Assembly (NCBI GenBank): GCA_021292105.1
Contig: CM037861.1
Coordinates: forward strand, 28,420,545 to 28,484,544
Source of the DNA: Anadara kagoshimensis
Taxonomy: Eukaryota > Mollusca > Bivalvia > Arcoida > Arcidae
Direction of reading: 5' to 3'
DNA: 64,000 bases
The translations under genes were made by a program, and so were the position numbers. The notes below the pieces were generated by a model, which was not told the DNA's origin, did no database searches, and saw nothing but the letters and a program-made list of their open reading frames with translations. Numbering within the stretch: the first letter of the stretch is position 1; each line of letters opens with the position of its first letter. Shown here one piece after another: positions 50,701-60,857 of the stretch.

Positions 50701-51129
50701 TACATTTCTACAACTTTTTGGCAGCTGTTATCTATCTCTCGACAGTTTTTCGGTCAATAAAAATCCATATCTCGGCCACTCGGTTGCCGATTTTCACTAC
50801 TTTTTCTTAGCTTATTTAAGTATTAAACTTTCGACAGGTCTGTACTTACATGCGGACGGGACATTTTGCGTAATTTTGAAAACGCTAAAACGGACATTCA
50901 CTGATGCCCGGAATAATTTTTTGCGATATTGACTGTGACGTCATAGATCTAGAGAGGATGCTCTTCTCTATGACGCCACAATAAGTTCTTTCTATGACGC
51001 CACAATCGATTCTTAGTAACGGGATCGAACCCGAAATTCTTATGTTTTTCTACCTCTGTTCATGCATTCAGCGCAATCAGCAAAGTGTGAATAAAACAAA
51101 ATGTAACTTAACAATCGCTAAAAGGAGTT
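41726..51129 (+). repeat. Macrosatellite block 3, up to the assembly gap
   Basis: Five complete monomers (41728 to 50047) and 1082 bp of a sixth, joined to the fold-back element by about 12 unexplained bases (TTTTCGTGCTGTG region). All carry GGCAGCTGTTATC with TCTCTCGACAG, the form also found in the left-edge monomer and not in blocks 1-2. The last two monomers before the gap contain many single-base insertions and deletions that the others lack. Confidence 0.85.
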
Positions 51130-52129
51130 NNNNNNNNNNNNNNNNNNNNNNNNNNNNNNNNNNNNNNNNNNNNNNNNNNNNNNNNNNNNNNNNNNNNNNN
51201 NNNNNNNNNNNNNNNNNNNNNNNNNNNNNNNNNNNNNNNNNNNNNNNNNNNNNNNNNNNNNNNNNNNNNNNNNNNNNNNNNNNNNNNNNNNNNNNNNNNN
51301 NNNNNNNNNNNNNNNNNNNNNNNNNNNNNNNNNNNNNNNNNNNNNNNNNNNNNNNNNNNNNNNNNNNNNNNNNNNNNNNNNNNNNNNNNNNNNNNNNNNN
51401 NNNNNNNNNNNNNNNNNNNNNNNNNNNNNNNNNNNNNNNNNNNNNNNNNNNNNNNNNNNNNNNNNNNNNNNNNNNNNNNNNNNNNNNNNNNNNNNNNNNN
51501 NNNNNNNNNNNNNNNNNNNNNNNNNNNNNNNNNNNNNNNNNNNNNNNNNNNNNNNNNNNNNNNNNNNNNNNNNNNNNNNNNNNNNNNNNNNNNNNNNNNN
51601 NNNNNNNNNNNNNNNNNNNNNNNNNNNNNNNNNNNNNNNNNNNNNNNNNNNNNNNNNNNNNNNNNNNNNNNNNNNNNNNNNNNNNNNNNNNNNNNNNNNN
51701 NNNNNNNNNNNNNNNNNNNNNNNNNNNNNNNNNNNNNNNNNNNNNNNNNNNNNNNNNNNNNNNNNNNNNNNNNNNNNNNNNNNNNNNNNNNNNNNNNNNN
51801 NNNNNNNNNNNNNNNNNNNNNNNNNNNNNNNNNNNNNNNNNNNNNNNNNNNNNNNNNNNNNNNNNNNNNNNNNNNNNNNNNNNNNNNNNNNNNNNNNNNN
51901 NNNNNNNNNNNNNNNNNNNNNNNNNNNNNNNNNNNNNNNNNNNNNNNNNNNNNNNNNNNNNNNNNNNNNNNNNNNNNNNNNNNNNNNNNNNNNNNNNNNN
52001 NNNNNNNNNNNNNNNNNNNNNNNNNNNNNNNNNNNNNNNNNNNNNNNNNNNNNNNNNNNNNNNNNNNNNNNNNNNNNNNNNNNNNNNNNNNNNNNNNNNN
52101 NNNNNNNNNNNNNNNNNNNNNNNNNNNNN
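51130..52129. other. Assembly gap of exactly 1000 N
   Basis: A round-number run of N starting inside a monomer. The sequence to the right is not macrosatellite. The gap therefore hides the right end of the array, and its length is probably a placeholder. Confidence 0.98.
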
Positions 52130-52275
52130 AAAAGGACATGGAATGTTAACAGCACAGCTTGTACTAGTAGTAGTTCTGAGGACAGTTTGTTGACCTTGAC
52201 CTCTAATTATGTGTTAACTGTCTTTATCTGAGGATAAACAGAGTTTAACTCAGCATACAGCAGCTTTATCTTATA

Positions 52276-55200
52276 ATGTCAGTAGATACCAGGTGAGTAC
52301 TGCAGGGTAGAAGCTAAACTATTTGAGTTAGGGGCCCAGTTCACTTCAGAAAAGAAGTTATAATAGTAATAAATAGGTAAAATGTGTTAAAATTTAGGTG
52401 CCCAGACTGATTTTTAGGAGCCATGACTACTGGGCCTCTTCTAATCTTCATCCCTGTACTGGGCATAATGAATACTTAAAGTAGAAATAAATTTGTGCAT
52501 GCTTATTTAGGTGTTTGTATACAGTCAAATCTAATCTATAAAGGCCACCCACAGGACCATAAAAGTGGGAGGTGTTTCTTATGTAGATGTACCATTAAAT
52601 GGTATAAAATTTACTGACCTTCCAAAGCAGGTGGCTCTTGTATAGAGTCAGCCTTTCAGGCAGGTTCTGCTGAATATACAAGTACTATGTATTGCACAGT
52701 ATAAATCAGTGATAAAGACACTTTGCAACCCCAAACAGGATTAAAATCATAAAGTTTTGAGAATAAAGAAATTTTATTGATAATTTGCTAAAATAAAACT
52801 ACCGTTAAACTTTCTAGTAATGTCAGTAGATACTCGGAATAAAATTTGGCATAAAGAATATTTAATGGGTTATACAGTATTTTACACCACACACTAGAAT
52901 CTTTCCATTAATTACAATACATGGTGATAATATTTATGAAGCTTGACAATAATATCTTCAAATTTACTTTCTAAACAGCCTGGATAACACAATTTATTAT
53001 ACCAAAGAAAAATTCTTAAAGTCTTAATAAGTCAAGTTCTAACCACATTGTATAAAACAATTTACATTGTTGGACGCAGTGGCAGTCAACATTGCCATGG
53101 GATATTGAAATGTTAACCACTAGGCATGGAAACTAATGGAAACTACTTAGTAATTGGGTATATCCTCCATTATTAGGAGCACCTAAACATCCTAACCCGA
53201 ATTATCCTTAGTCAATTGTCCGTGTTGTCATTATAGAAAGTGAAAGGGTAAACATTTTCAATTTTATAAAGTAGCTGTAAATATTGTCCTGTGGGTTAAA
53301 TATGGAGGACTCTCTCACCTGTAGGCTCTGGAGGTAATGCTCCGTCGGGAGACACTTACTACTTACTTATTCCACTTTGCTGGGAGCACATAAGGCCTTG
53401 ACCCATGACTTCCATCTCTGCCTGTCTGCTGACATTTTCTGTATCGTGCCACGTCCATCCTTGTTCTTTCAGCTCCTTTTTGACTGATCTTCTCCAAGTC
53501 TCCTTCGGTCGTCCTCTGCTTCTTTTACCAGGTGGTGTCCATCTAATTGCAAACTTTTGGTATATCTGATGTTCCCATCCTTAAAACATGACAATCCACC
53601 TCCGTCTTCTCTCTCTGATTTGTTCTGAGACTGGGACTGTTTAAGTTCTTCATAAAGTTCTTCATTTGTTATCTCCCTCAGGGAGACAATCCTCCATATT
53701 TCCCTAAACCAAGGACATTATTGAAACAATATATCACTCTCAGTTTGGCACACTCAATTACCAAACAGAGACTATGCTGTTTTTTTTCTACCATTGTATG
53801 ATTTTATTTTCCATTTCAAAAAATAGCAATTTATTTTAAAACATCAATTACATGTATTATCATGATAAAAAAATTAAAGTTTATATTTTGAAATTGTGCC
53901 ATTTGTACGGTAACATGTTCTGACACTTAATAGGCTGTCATCTTTACATTGTCTGTATAGTGTTATCATGTGTGCATTTCTAAATACTTTTTTGCCTGGG
54001 GATTCACATTTAAGAAATGACATTCTGCTCATGGTATTTCAAGAGGTAATGGAAGATAGTGGGTGGTGTCAAATTCAAAATGAAGGGCTTTGCTTTCAAT
54101 AAATATTCTGTACCATATTTGCTCAACTCATGACAACATCCTAGCAAATTGATAATAATGAAAAATCAAGTCGGGATGAATAACAGATTGAGTAGAAATA
54201 ATTTGTTCTAACAATGAAAAAAAGTTTTATATCATACACATCAAGGGTCTGACCTCAATTGTCTATCAACAGGAATTGCAAAAAATTGCATTGAAGAGAG
54301 ATACAGTGTATTGTACATGTTGTAGATATTTAAGATACAACATGTATATTTGCCAAATGTGTTTAAATAAAAAAAAATATATAAATTTATTTTAGATACC
54401 AGAAGACATCAGGTAGAAATAGGAAGTGCAATTTAGAATGTTTACAGAAAGAATCAAATGAACAAACAGGTATGTTACAATTTCTTACCCCTCAAAGAAA
54501 TTCTCGCATAGCGATGTGTTAACTTGCCGAAGTACATAGAACTATGATCGGAAATCTGCCAGAGTACTTAAACGCACATGACGGTTAGTGGCGATAGGGA
54601 AGTAACTCTTACATTGTGGCACTCTTGTTACAGTAAACAAACATGGCAAAATGTACTTAAGTCATACAAAAATATGAAATCTAAGTTAAACAGACTTAAC
54701 TGCTTTGAAGGGTGACAAAAGTGTTATATAATGTTTTGGCAGGTTACACGGTCCCATGTACTTGTCAAAGAGCCTGCCATGTAACCTGCAAAATCTCTGT
54801 ATAACTTATAAATAACTTGAACAAACAACTCCAATAAATCTTACGTAGTTATAAAGTTTTATCAAATGAATGAAAAGAGTATAGTATTCTATATAGTGTG
54901 AGTTTGTAATTTCAATTCAATTAGTTTACATGTATATACAGGCTTGTATTGCAGGTTATTTTATGGGCTGTGGTATGAGGTCTGCCAGGTTTTCTTCTTC
55001 CAGGTGGTGTCAAATGCAGAGCCCTTTTTGGCATTCTTCACTTGCCATTTCACTTGCCATACTCAAGAAGAAGTGTTAACTTTTCTGGAGCACCCAACCC
55101 CTGGAATACCTTTTCATATGAAGTATTGTTGTTAATCTCATCAATAATTTTGCCTTTATACATTTAACCATCTGCATAATTTACACATTTATTTTCTTTA

Positions 55201-56353
55201 TTATTTTGCAGTGTTTAACTTAATGAAGTGTTTAGTCAGATTTATGGATAGCAATGCAGAGGTTTGTATTATAATTTTTTCAATTAAAAAGAAACAGTAA
55301 GCAAAAGTAATTATGTTTTCTATCTCAGATTACTAGTAAAAAAAACTGACTGCTTCACATAAAAAATGTTCAAACTAAGAGTTTAAAATTACCTGTGGTC
55401 TCAGCACCCATCTTTGAAACTTCTCAAGAAGCACCCATCTTTGAACGCATTCAAGAAGATCCTTGTGTAAGGAAATGTTTTCATTAATATGTCCTGACCT
55501 TGATTAAATGTAAAATCTTGAAAATTCAAGTTGCAGTGTCTTTCATATTACTGCTTTGAAATTCTGCGAAACATGACTTAGATGCTCTCTGTAGTCAGTG
55601 TTGTTTATTTCACCAAGGTTATATCTTGAAGGGCAAAGTAATTGACGTTTTGCCGACCACGCCTTAAATGTTCTGACACTGGCCACCATCATGGTACTAA
55701 AGCGACATCAAGGCAACTAATGACAATAGTGTCAGTGACATCATTAAACGACACAATTCAGGCTGATTTTATATTCTTTTTGCATCTAATTCAAGCATGC
55801 CAGACCTCTGTCAGAACATTGTGGGCATGGCCAGTGATGCGTCAATTGAGAAGTGTGTGTCACCTGTAGGATTAAAATTTAATGAGAAAATAGTATATAC
55901 ATGTAATCCCTCTTGGAGATTAATTGATCAAAGGGGGTTTAAATCAAAATCAAGAATATTTCACTTATATTGGAAGTCGCCAGCTGTAGGTGAAATGAGA
56001 GAAATTTTTACCTTTGCATTGGGCTGAAGATATTTCATTTAGCAGCTGAAGATAGTTCTTTAGCATACCACACCTATGGTGAAAAGGCCCCCATGGTGTT
56101 TATTCTAAATGCAGATTGTGTGAAGAAAAAGCAGACACATATTTGTGAATCTTGGCCAGACCTAGCCAGGATTCAAACACTGACCCCTACATACAGTCTT
56201 TTATAGTGTTCTTGTTGATATAGACAGTGTTTATTTTTTTATTCAGGTTGTGATCTAGCCAGCATTGTTGGTATGAACTGTTCACAGAATTCCAAGATGT
56301 CCACCAGAGTCAGTAAATTATGTGAGAAGGCACAGCAGTTAACTTCATTATGA
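52276..56353 (+). CDS. Six-exon gene model, unknown helical protein (122 codons)
   Basis: Exons: 52276-52292 (start at ATG, or entered from an acceptor at about 52253), 54396-54469, 55212-55261, 55405-55466, 55796-55854 and 56247-56353. Donors are GTGAGT, GTATGT, GTTTGT, GTAAGG and GTGTGT; acceptors include TTTTAG, TTTTGCAG, GTCTCAG, ATTCAAG and TTTATTCAG. All five junction phases agree (2, 1, 0, 2, 1) and the joined frame ends at TGA 56351-56353, with AATAAA at 56369-56374. An in-frame TAA at 52246 lies upstream of the ATG. The product is Leu/Lys/Cys-rich and looks helical. It contains FNLMKCLVRFMDSNAE, an internal HPSL...KK duplication, and DLCQNIVGM followed later by DLASIVGM, so HEAT/ARM-like repeats are possible. 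I recognise no family. The weakest junction is the GTGTGT donor; GTAATC at 55900 is an alternative in the same phase. Earlier exons may lie in or beyond the gap. Confidence 0.45.
52303..52456 (+). mobile_element. MITE with CAGGG termini (copy 2)
   Basis: CAGGGTAGAAG to CTTCATCCCTG, 154 bp, in the first intron of the gene model. TACTG flanks it on both sides, a possible 5-bp target duplication. Internal GGGGCCCAG and GACTGATTTTTAG match copy 3 at 61614. Confidence 0.7.
52520..52676 (+). mobile_element. MITE of the TACAGTCAAACC family (degraded copy)
   Basis: Starts TACAGTCAAATCTAATCTAT and ends GCAGGTTCTGCTGAATA, a decayed version of the copies at 60594 and 62858. The internal words CTATAAAGGCCACCC, AAAGCAGGTGGCTCTTGTAT and CCTTTCAGGCAGGTT are shared. 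Intronic. Confidence 0.6.
52677..53351. other. Intron sequence, nothing recognised
   Basis: AT-rich sequence without repeats or candidate exons. The word AATGTCAGTAGATAC near 52814 repeats the sequence around the model's ATG (52275), without an obvious reason. Confidence 0.35.
53352..53640 (-). pseudogene. LINE 3'-end relic (different family from 33842-36598)
   Basis: The minus strand encodes fragments typical of the C-terminus of many animal LINE ORFs: GRPKETWRR-like residues (here DDRRRLGEDQ in one frame and RPKETWRRSVKKELKEQ in another) followed by WKSWVKALCAP and a TAA at 53367-53369. At least one frameshift lies between these parts, so the copy is dead. It ends in TAAGTAAGTAGTAAG, a short tandem tail. 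The reverse-transcriptase core is absent. Further 5' sequence to about 53700 is too degraded to read. Confidence 0.65.
53641..54395. other. Intron sequence, nothing recognised
   Basis: AT-rich intron between the LINE relic and the second exon of the model. I see no repeats, RNA genes or splice-flanked open frames. Confidence 0.35.
54481..54808. mobile_element. MITE copy 2 of the TTTTGTCACCCTT family, with inverted internal segment
   Basis: Positions 54481-54720 match 2885-3132 (CTCGCATA, GTTAACTTGCCG, GGGAAGTAACTC, AACAAACATGGC, GAAGGGTGACAAAA). The left terminus is degraded (TTTCTTACCCCTCAAA). Beyond the right terminus, GGCAGGTTACACGGTCCCAT from 54738 is the exact reverse complement of part of 3163-3186. 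It is followed by a second, direct GCCATGTAACCTGC word, so this copy carries a small hairpin that copy 1 lacks. Confidence 0.6.
55945..56190 (+). repeat. SINE-like relic in the last intron of the gene model
   Basis: Opens TCAAGAATATTTCACTTATA and GTCGCCAGCTGTAGGTGAAA, continues with CATACCACACCTATGGTGAA and ends near GGATTCAAACACTGACCCC, a decayed GGTTCGAACCC-type box. It has the same head as the relic at 39670 and the macrosatellite piece. Its presence after exon five is why open frames there read through into nonsense. Confidence 0.55.
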
Positions 56354-56450
56354 TGAAGAATCAGTATCAATAAACTCCATGATTTATTGTTAATGCAATG
56401 TCGTCCTTCAGTGTTCTCCAAACAGTGAGGGATTTGAATGTGTTGAATCT

Positions 56451-57060
56451 GTGCATGCAGGCCAGCTACACAATTTAGCATGCATAGGAATAAATTGAAA
56501 GTGAAAAGTTTCAGAATTTTCTATGATATAGACACAAGGTTTTAGCTTTACACATATTTAAGCTATATCCAGTTGGATTTATTGCATTCTCAACATTACT
56601 TTTTATCACCTGCCTTTTGAAGGAAAAGTGTACAGGTTAACTACACAGTTTAAAATAAAAAGGGATTTACTGAAAGTAGGAAGTTTCAGAAGTCTCCAAT
56701 GTTATAGGCACCCGTTATATTTTAGCTCTACACATATTAAACTATATCAGTTGGATTTAATGGATTCTTAAATATTTCTTTTTATCATCCACCTTTGAAG
56801 AAAAAGTGTGCAGGCTAGCTACACAATTTAAAATGAAAAGAAATATACTGAAAGCGAGAAGTTTTAAATTTCTCCTTGTTATTGGCACCTGTTATTTTAG
56901 CTCTACACATACTTAAGATATCCAGTTGGATTTATTCTGTTCTCAAATATACCCTTTTTGTCACCTGCCTTTTGAAGGGAAAGTGTGCAGGCTAGCTACA
57001 CAGTTTAAAATGAAAAGAAATATACTGAAAGCGAGAAGTTTAAGTCATGTTATAGTCACT
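56451..57060 (+). repeat. ~177-bp tandem repeat, 3.4 copies
   Basis: Units start at 56451, 56628, 56806 and 56983 with GTG(T/C)(A/G)(C/T)(A/G)CAGGC(T/C)AGCTACACA-like words. Each carries GAAAAGTTTCAGAA-type, GCTCTACACATA(T/C)TTAA and TCCAGTTGGATTTATT sequence. Copies 3 and 4 are more alike than 1 and 2. It lies just downstream of the gene model's stop. Confidence 0.85.
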
Positions 57061-57216
57061 GCTTTTAACACTACACACTAATGCTTCCAGTTTAATTTAT
57101 TGTATTCTGTTATATTTGTTTTTTCATTCCCTATTTTTCACAAAAAAGAGATTGATATTATGGTAAATTTCAAATGTTTGCCTGTACTTCCGTGCTTATG
57201 TTCCTAATTGTTCCAG

Positions 57217-57337
57217 ACACCTCTTGTCTGGAGCAATTCTCAAAATCTGTGAAGCACTATTTTATGAAACTTGGTGCAAAGCATCAACATGTGATTCCAT
57301 ATCTATTGAGAATAAGTGTTCTGCACAAAATAAGAGG
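57217..57337 (+). CDS. Candidate exon of an unidentified plus-strand gene
   Basis: Strong pyrimidine tract and acceptor (TTCCTAATTGTTCCAG, to 57216), 121 bases with one open frame (2 + 39 codons + 2) and donor GTATCA at 57338. The peptide includes SCLEQFSKSVKHYF and HVIPYLLRISVLHKIR, protein-like and helical. It would fit in phase after exon five of the 52276-56353 model, or after a shortened sixth exon ending at 56270. It could thus be an alternative continuation of that gene. Family unknown. Confidence 0.33.
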
Positions 57338-57783
57338 GTATCACGTGGTACAGCAGTGAACCCCATTGAAGCAAATAAAGTGTGACCCAACCTGATTATA
57401 CACAAACAGCAATATGCTACTTGCACCTATATGGCTTGTTTTTATAAGCACCCTGCTGTCAGATCATGGGTGACTTGTACATTTGTATTTTTGTGTTCAT
57501 TCATTTATCCCTTTATCATAATGGAGGCCTTAGGGAACTTTATTCTTTCACAATTTGTGTGGCTTGTTATTGTCAATAATTATACAAATTATGAAGTTTT
57601 GTTTTCAACTGTACATGTGATTTCCAAAGACAGAAGTTTATTTAAAATATGAACAAAAACCATTATAAATTCATGAAACAAGATTTAACCTGATTGACCT
57701 TGATCATATGGTATCCTTAGAATGTTTATTACACCATTTGCACAAACCTTGGCATTTGTCTTGCTATATAAAATTGTCAAAGT
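57338..57783. other. Non-coding, contains one half of a dispersed repeat pair
   Basis: About 57390-57455 (TGATTATAC, ATATGCTACTTGCACCTATA, TTTTTATAAGCACCC) is similar to about 60935-61020. The rest shows nothing. Confidence 0.4.
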
Positions 57784-58069
57784 TACTGTAAATGTATTTA
57801 TTTTCGCAGTATACTGATTTTTGCGGTTGCTTGTTTGCGCAAAATGTTAATACCAAGCGAAAATTGAGAATGTATTTATTTTCGCAGTATACTAATTTTC
57901 GCAGTCATTTGTTTTGCTAAAAAATTAATACCAAGCGAATATTATACTATGCTTATTGTGTTATAGATAAGTGCATATTTCAAAAATGCAAAAATTAAAG
58001 TGTCCGGATATGTCTAAATATCCTATACCTTGAAAATAAATACATGTGAAATTAAATACATTTACAGTA
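57784..58069. mobile_element. MITE with perfect CTGTAAATGTATTTA termini and TA flanks
   Basis: TACTGTAAATGTATTTA (57784-57800) and TAAATACATTTACAGTA (58053-58069) are exact inverse copies. TA at each outer end fits the Tc1/mariner target. Inside, TATTTATTTTCGCAGTATAC with TTAATACCAAGCGAA occurs twice (~95-bp tandem pair). No coding capacity. Confidence 0.75.
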
Positions 58070-59360
58070 TTGGAGTTCAATTTGACATGTTTTCAGGTGA
58101 GCGATAATGCTCCATGGGCCTCTTGTTTCAAAAAGAAACACTTAAGCTTTATATGCTTTAACAGTCTGTGATATTTTTGTGTATTTTGTTGTAAATTTCC
58201 ACTTTTAATGATAATTTTATCAATTTTTACTAGTTTAAATAAAATTCTGAAATAAAGAATCTGACTTTGATCTGACTTTTTTTATTTACGAGAGCAATTG
58301 ATTGTTTTATAACATAAGGAAAAAGTCAGGTTTTTTTTTTTTCGAAGTGATTATTGCCTGGTACCTGTCAATAACAAATGTGTTATTACCACATATTTTT
58401 TATACCCGTATTTTATAGTATACATGTACACACTGGTACATGGGGTTTATAACTTTATGATTGGCTATAAACAGATAAATACATCAATTTAAGGATAATT
58501 AAAGTATATTTTAAATTAATAAAAACTTGTCATATTTGGGTCAAATAAATAGACTAATTTGATTAAAAAAAAAAAAAAACGTACTGAATACGGTTTTAGA
58601 TCCGCCATTTTGTTTTGGTCATACGGTCGGATCGTTTTTTGCAGTTCATCACGATCAAAGATCGATCATCAATAATTTAGACAGCAACTTTTTGGAAAAA
58701 CATAAATAAACTTTTGTTTTAATTCAAAATTGGACTATTTGATTCTATTCAATCTGTACATGAAGTTACATGCGTACGGGTATAAAAAATACATGCTAAT
58801 AACATCGGCCTTTTTTTAATATTCCGGGAATAGTAATTTTAATAGTGTCGGGGAATTAAAAAAAGGATATATCAGGGAATTTTATGCGAGTTGTGTCCCT
58901 TTGAAAATTTAATCATGTTTTTTTATATCTGGTCTACTCCTCCAACACTACTGAACAGAACAGGACATAATTTTGACAAGATCCTTAGTTTTTGTTTCTA
59001 TTTTACATGATATTACTTGTACTTTTATGTCTTATTTCCTTTTGTAGTTAGCCATAAATGTTGTGATCCTTACCAACAGTTGCTAACTAATTGCAGTAAT
59101 TGTAAACAACATATCTTACTCTGCTTAGCAGCATTCTTGTTTTGAAGTGTGTAAGAATGTCAGGGAATTCTAAAACTCTGTCAGGAAAATGTCGAGAAAT
59201 TTTGAATTGGTGTAATGGGGATTATTTTCTGCGGGTGAAAATTACGCAATTTCTAAAAAACTGGCATGTCACGTGGGAGTAATATTAGCATAAACCAATA
59301 TAAGTGGATGTATATATATATATTCTACGATATTGACGATATATTAACCTGTATGGTGGT
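58070..59360. other. Non-coding stretch
   Basis: AT-rich with short poly-A and poly-T runs. No exon, RNA gene or element ends could be supported. Confidence 0.35.
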
Positions 59361-60325
59361 AGTTTTCGTGAAGGTAAAAGTTACCCGATAATTTTATTAG
59401 CGCTGTCATGTGCTACTTTTGAATTTTTATGAAATAATACAATTCAAAAGTAGCACATGACAAAAAAAATTAAAAAGTTAATAGTATATTTCTTTTAGTC
59501 CGTATTTTGTTGTTTTGGGGAATTAGCTGGTAGTCTGTAGTTGTAGTTAAATAAAACTAGAAGTCTAAGATAAAGTTCACTGTCTTGTATTGTAAATATT
59601 CGTTAACATAAAATATATATAACAAACTATATGGTGAATACAATAAATACGGTAATTCCGTATAATGTCCAAAATGCACACAAAGTTGCGAAATTATATA
59701 AAATATATATACGAAATAAACGGTTTTCCGTTTTAATTAAAAACTTCAGTCACTTAGCCGGGCTCCGACTAGACTGCCGAAGCAGTGCCAAAATTCACTT
59801 TACGTGAAATTCGAAAATAACTTTTAACCAATTAAATTACAGAAAAAAATGTGAACATCCAATGAAATTACGCGACTTAACAATATTGTCGCTAGGTATT
59901 ACCTAGGAGGATTGCCCTGAGAAAAAATAATTATTAAGTTAAGCTGATCGATATAAGTGTTAATTACGTCCTTTTTAGAGACCGAGATTATCCATTAGTT
60001 GTTTTAACAATATCCTTAATAATTAAGAAAATGCCGAAAATGTAGAATGAGTAATCTCGAGGTGTCACTCAATCTAAAGCCGACTTGTTACATAAAACGC
60101 TTATTGAATAAATCTTTATACAAATAATGCAATTAAAAAAAATTAATTGTAGAAAATAAGTTTTAAAGTAAAAGTAAAACTTTAGGTAACAATAAAATCA
60201 GAATATTCCTTATTTAATTAAAAATGTCAAATCAAAAGTTTTGAATTTTTATGAAATAATACAATTCAAAAGTAGCACATGACAGCGCCAAATTAGCGGA
60301 AATTTTACCCACGCGAAAAATTCCC
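59361..60325. mobile_element. ~965-bp element with long imperfect inverted ends and an extra hairpin
   Basis: The left end (TTTTCGTGAAGGTAAAAGTT onward, then GCGCTGTCATGTGCTACTTT) is inverse to the right end (AAAGTAGCACATGACAGCGC, then TTTTACCCACGCGAAAAATT). On the left side the inner part of the right end is copied again, giving a near-perfect hairpin at 59404-59462 (TGTCATGTGCTACTTTTGAA against TTCAAAAGTAGCACATGACA). No frame is worth calling. Superfamily and target duplication are undetermined. Confidence 0.6.
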
Positions 60326-60416
60326 TATTTACATTAAGTCTAGCATGGGATCCATGTTTATAAAATTATCACTTAACCAAATTGCTTCATATAAACATTT
60401 CCTAACTTTGCTTCAG

Positions 60417-60530
60417 TGTAGTGTCCAATTTGGAGTAAAATCAGCGGATTCAGATGGCCACAATGTTTTGCTTGTGTCAGAAGCACAAAGTTTTGAAGTT
60501 GCATGTGCCAGAATCACACAGTGGTGCTAG
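60417..60530 (+). CDS. Candidate terminal exon, unknown protein
   Basis: A textbook acceptor (TTTCCTAACTTTGCTTCAG, to 60416) opens a phase-0 frame of 37 codons ending at TAG 60528-60530. The peptide includes SVQFGVKSADSDGHNVLLVS and ends EVACARITQWC. Composition is protein-like; I do not recognise the family. An upstream exon ending in phase 0 is required and was not found in 57338-60416, so the link to the other plus-strand exons is open. Confidence 0.35.
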   Translation, partial: CSVQFGVKSADSDGHNVLLVSEAQSFEVACARITQWC

Positions 60531-60593
60531 TGTATCAATCCACAATCACTATTAAACTATGAAATCTTCATAAATTTTAAATGTACAGTCAAA

Positions 60594-60767
60594 CCTGCAT
60601 ATAAAGACTACCACAGGGAACCAGTATAAGTGACCTTGATGGACAGGTAGCCTTTATAAAAAGGTTCAAATAACATGAATAAAGAGCAATTTGGATAAAT
60701 TTTTACTTGCCTTTAAAAAGCAGGTGACCCTTATAAAGATGGGGCCTTTAAGGCAGGTTGGACTGTA
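60594..60767 (+). mobile_element. MITE of the TACAGTCAAACC family (simple form)
   Basis: TACAGTCAAACCTG (60594-60607) and CAGGTTGGACTGTA (60754-60767) form termini with one mismatch, with TA at both ends as in Tc1/mariner-type elements. At 174 bp it is the unexpanded form of the 62858-63604 element. It contains a single AGGTTCAAATAACATGAATA unit. Confidence 0.8.
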
Positions 60768-60857
60768 ATTTAATAAAATCTTAGGCTTAAAAAATCAATT
60801 AAAACAAAATATATACATGTGTTTATTTAAATATTAAATACTCTTGCATATTTACAG

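Larger units (their letters stand above)
7253..51129 (+). repeat. Macrosatellite of 1.66-kb monomers (whole array)
   Basis: Head-to-tail monomers, anchored here on the word ATGTTTTCTC. Starts are 7253, 8920, 10586, 12247, 13912, 15579, 21561, 23227, 24893, 26559, 28222, 29886, 31524, 33181, 41728, 43394, 45059, 46725, 48386 and 50048. Uninterrupted spacings are 1661-1667, with two shorter units (29886, 1638 bp; 31524, 1657 bp). Inner monomers are near-identical by eye. The array is broken by insertions at 16951-21262 and about 33665-41725 and runs into the assembly gap, so its true length is unknown. Each monomer carries the same short open frames (149, 106, 84 and 67 codons). They overlap one another on both strands, are partly made of the ~160-bp sub-repeats and match no family I know, so I treat the array as non-coding. 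Confidence 0.95.

Noticed and set aside
6140-51129. CRISPR-like interpretation of the regular repeats
   Set aside because: The sequence is eukaryotic and the repeats are 1.66 kb without unique spacers. The 46-bp and 93-bp arrays also have no spacers.
50994-52193. 399-codon ORF across positions 51130-52129
   Set aside because: It is almost entirely the run of N. The 343- and 345-codon minus-strand frames there are artefacts too.
57431-57652. 73-codon hydrophobic ORF
   Set aside because: It starts inside a dispersed repeat and has no splice context. Phe/Val/Ile richness is expected from T-rich DNA.
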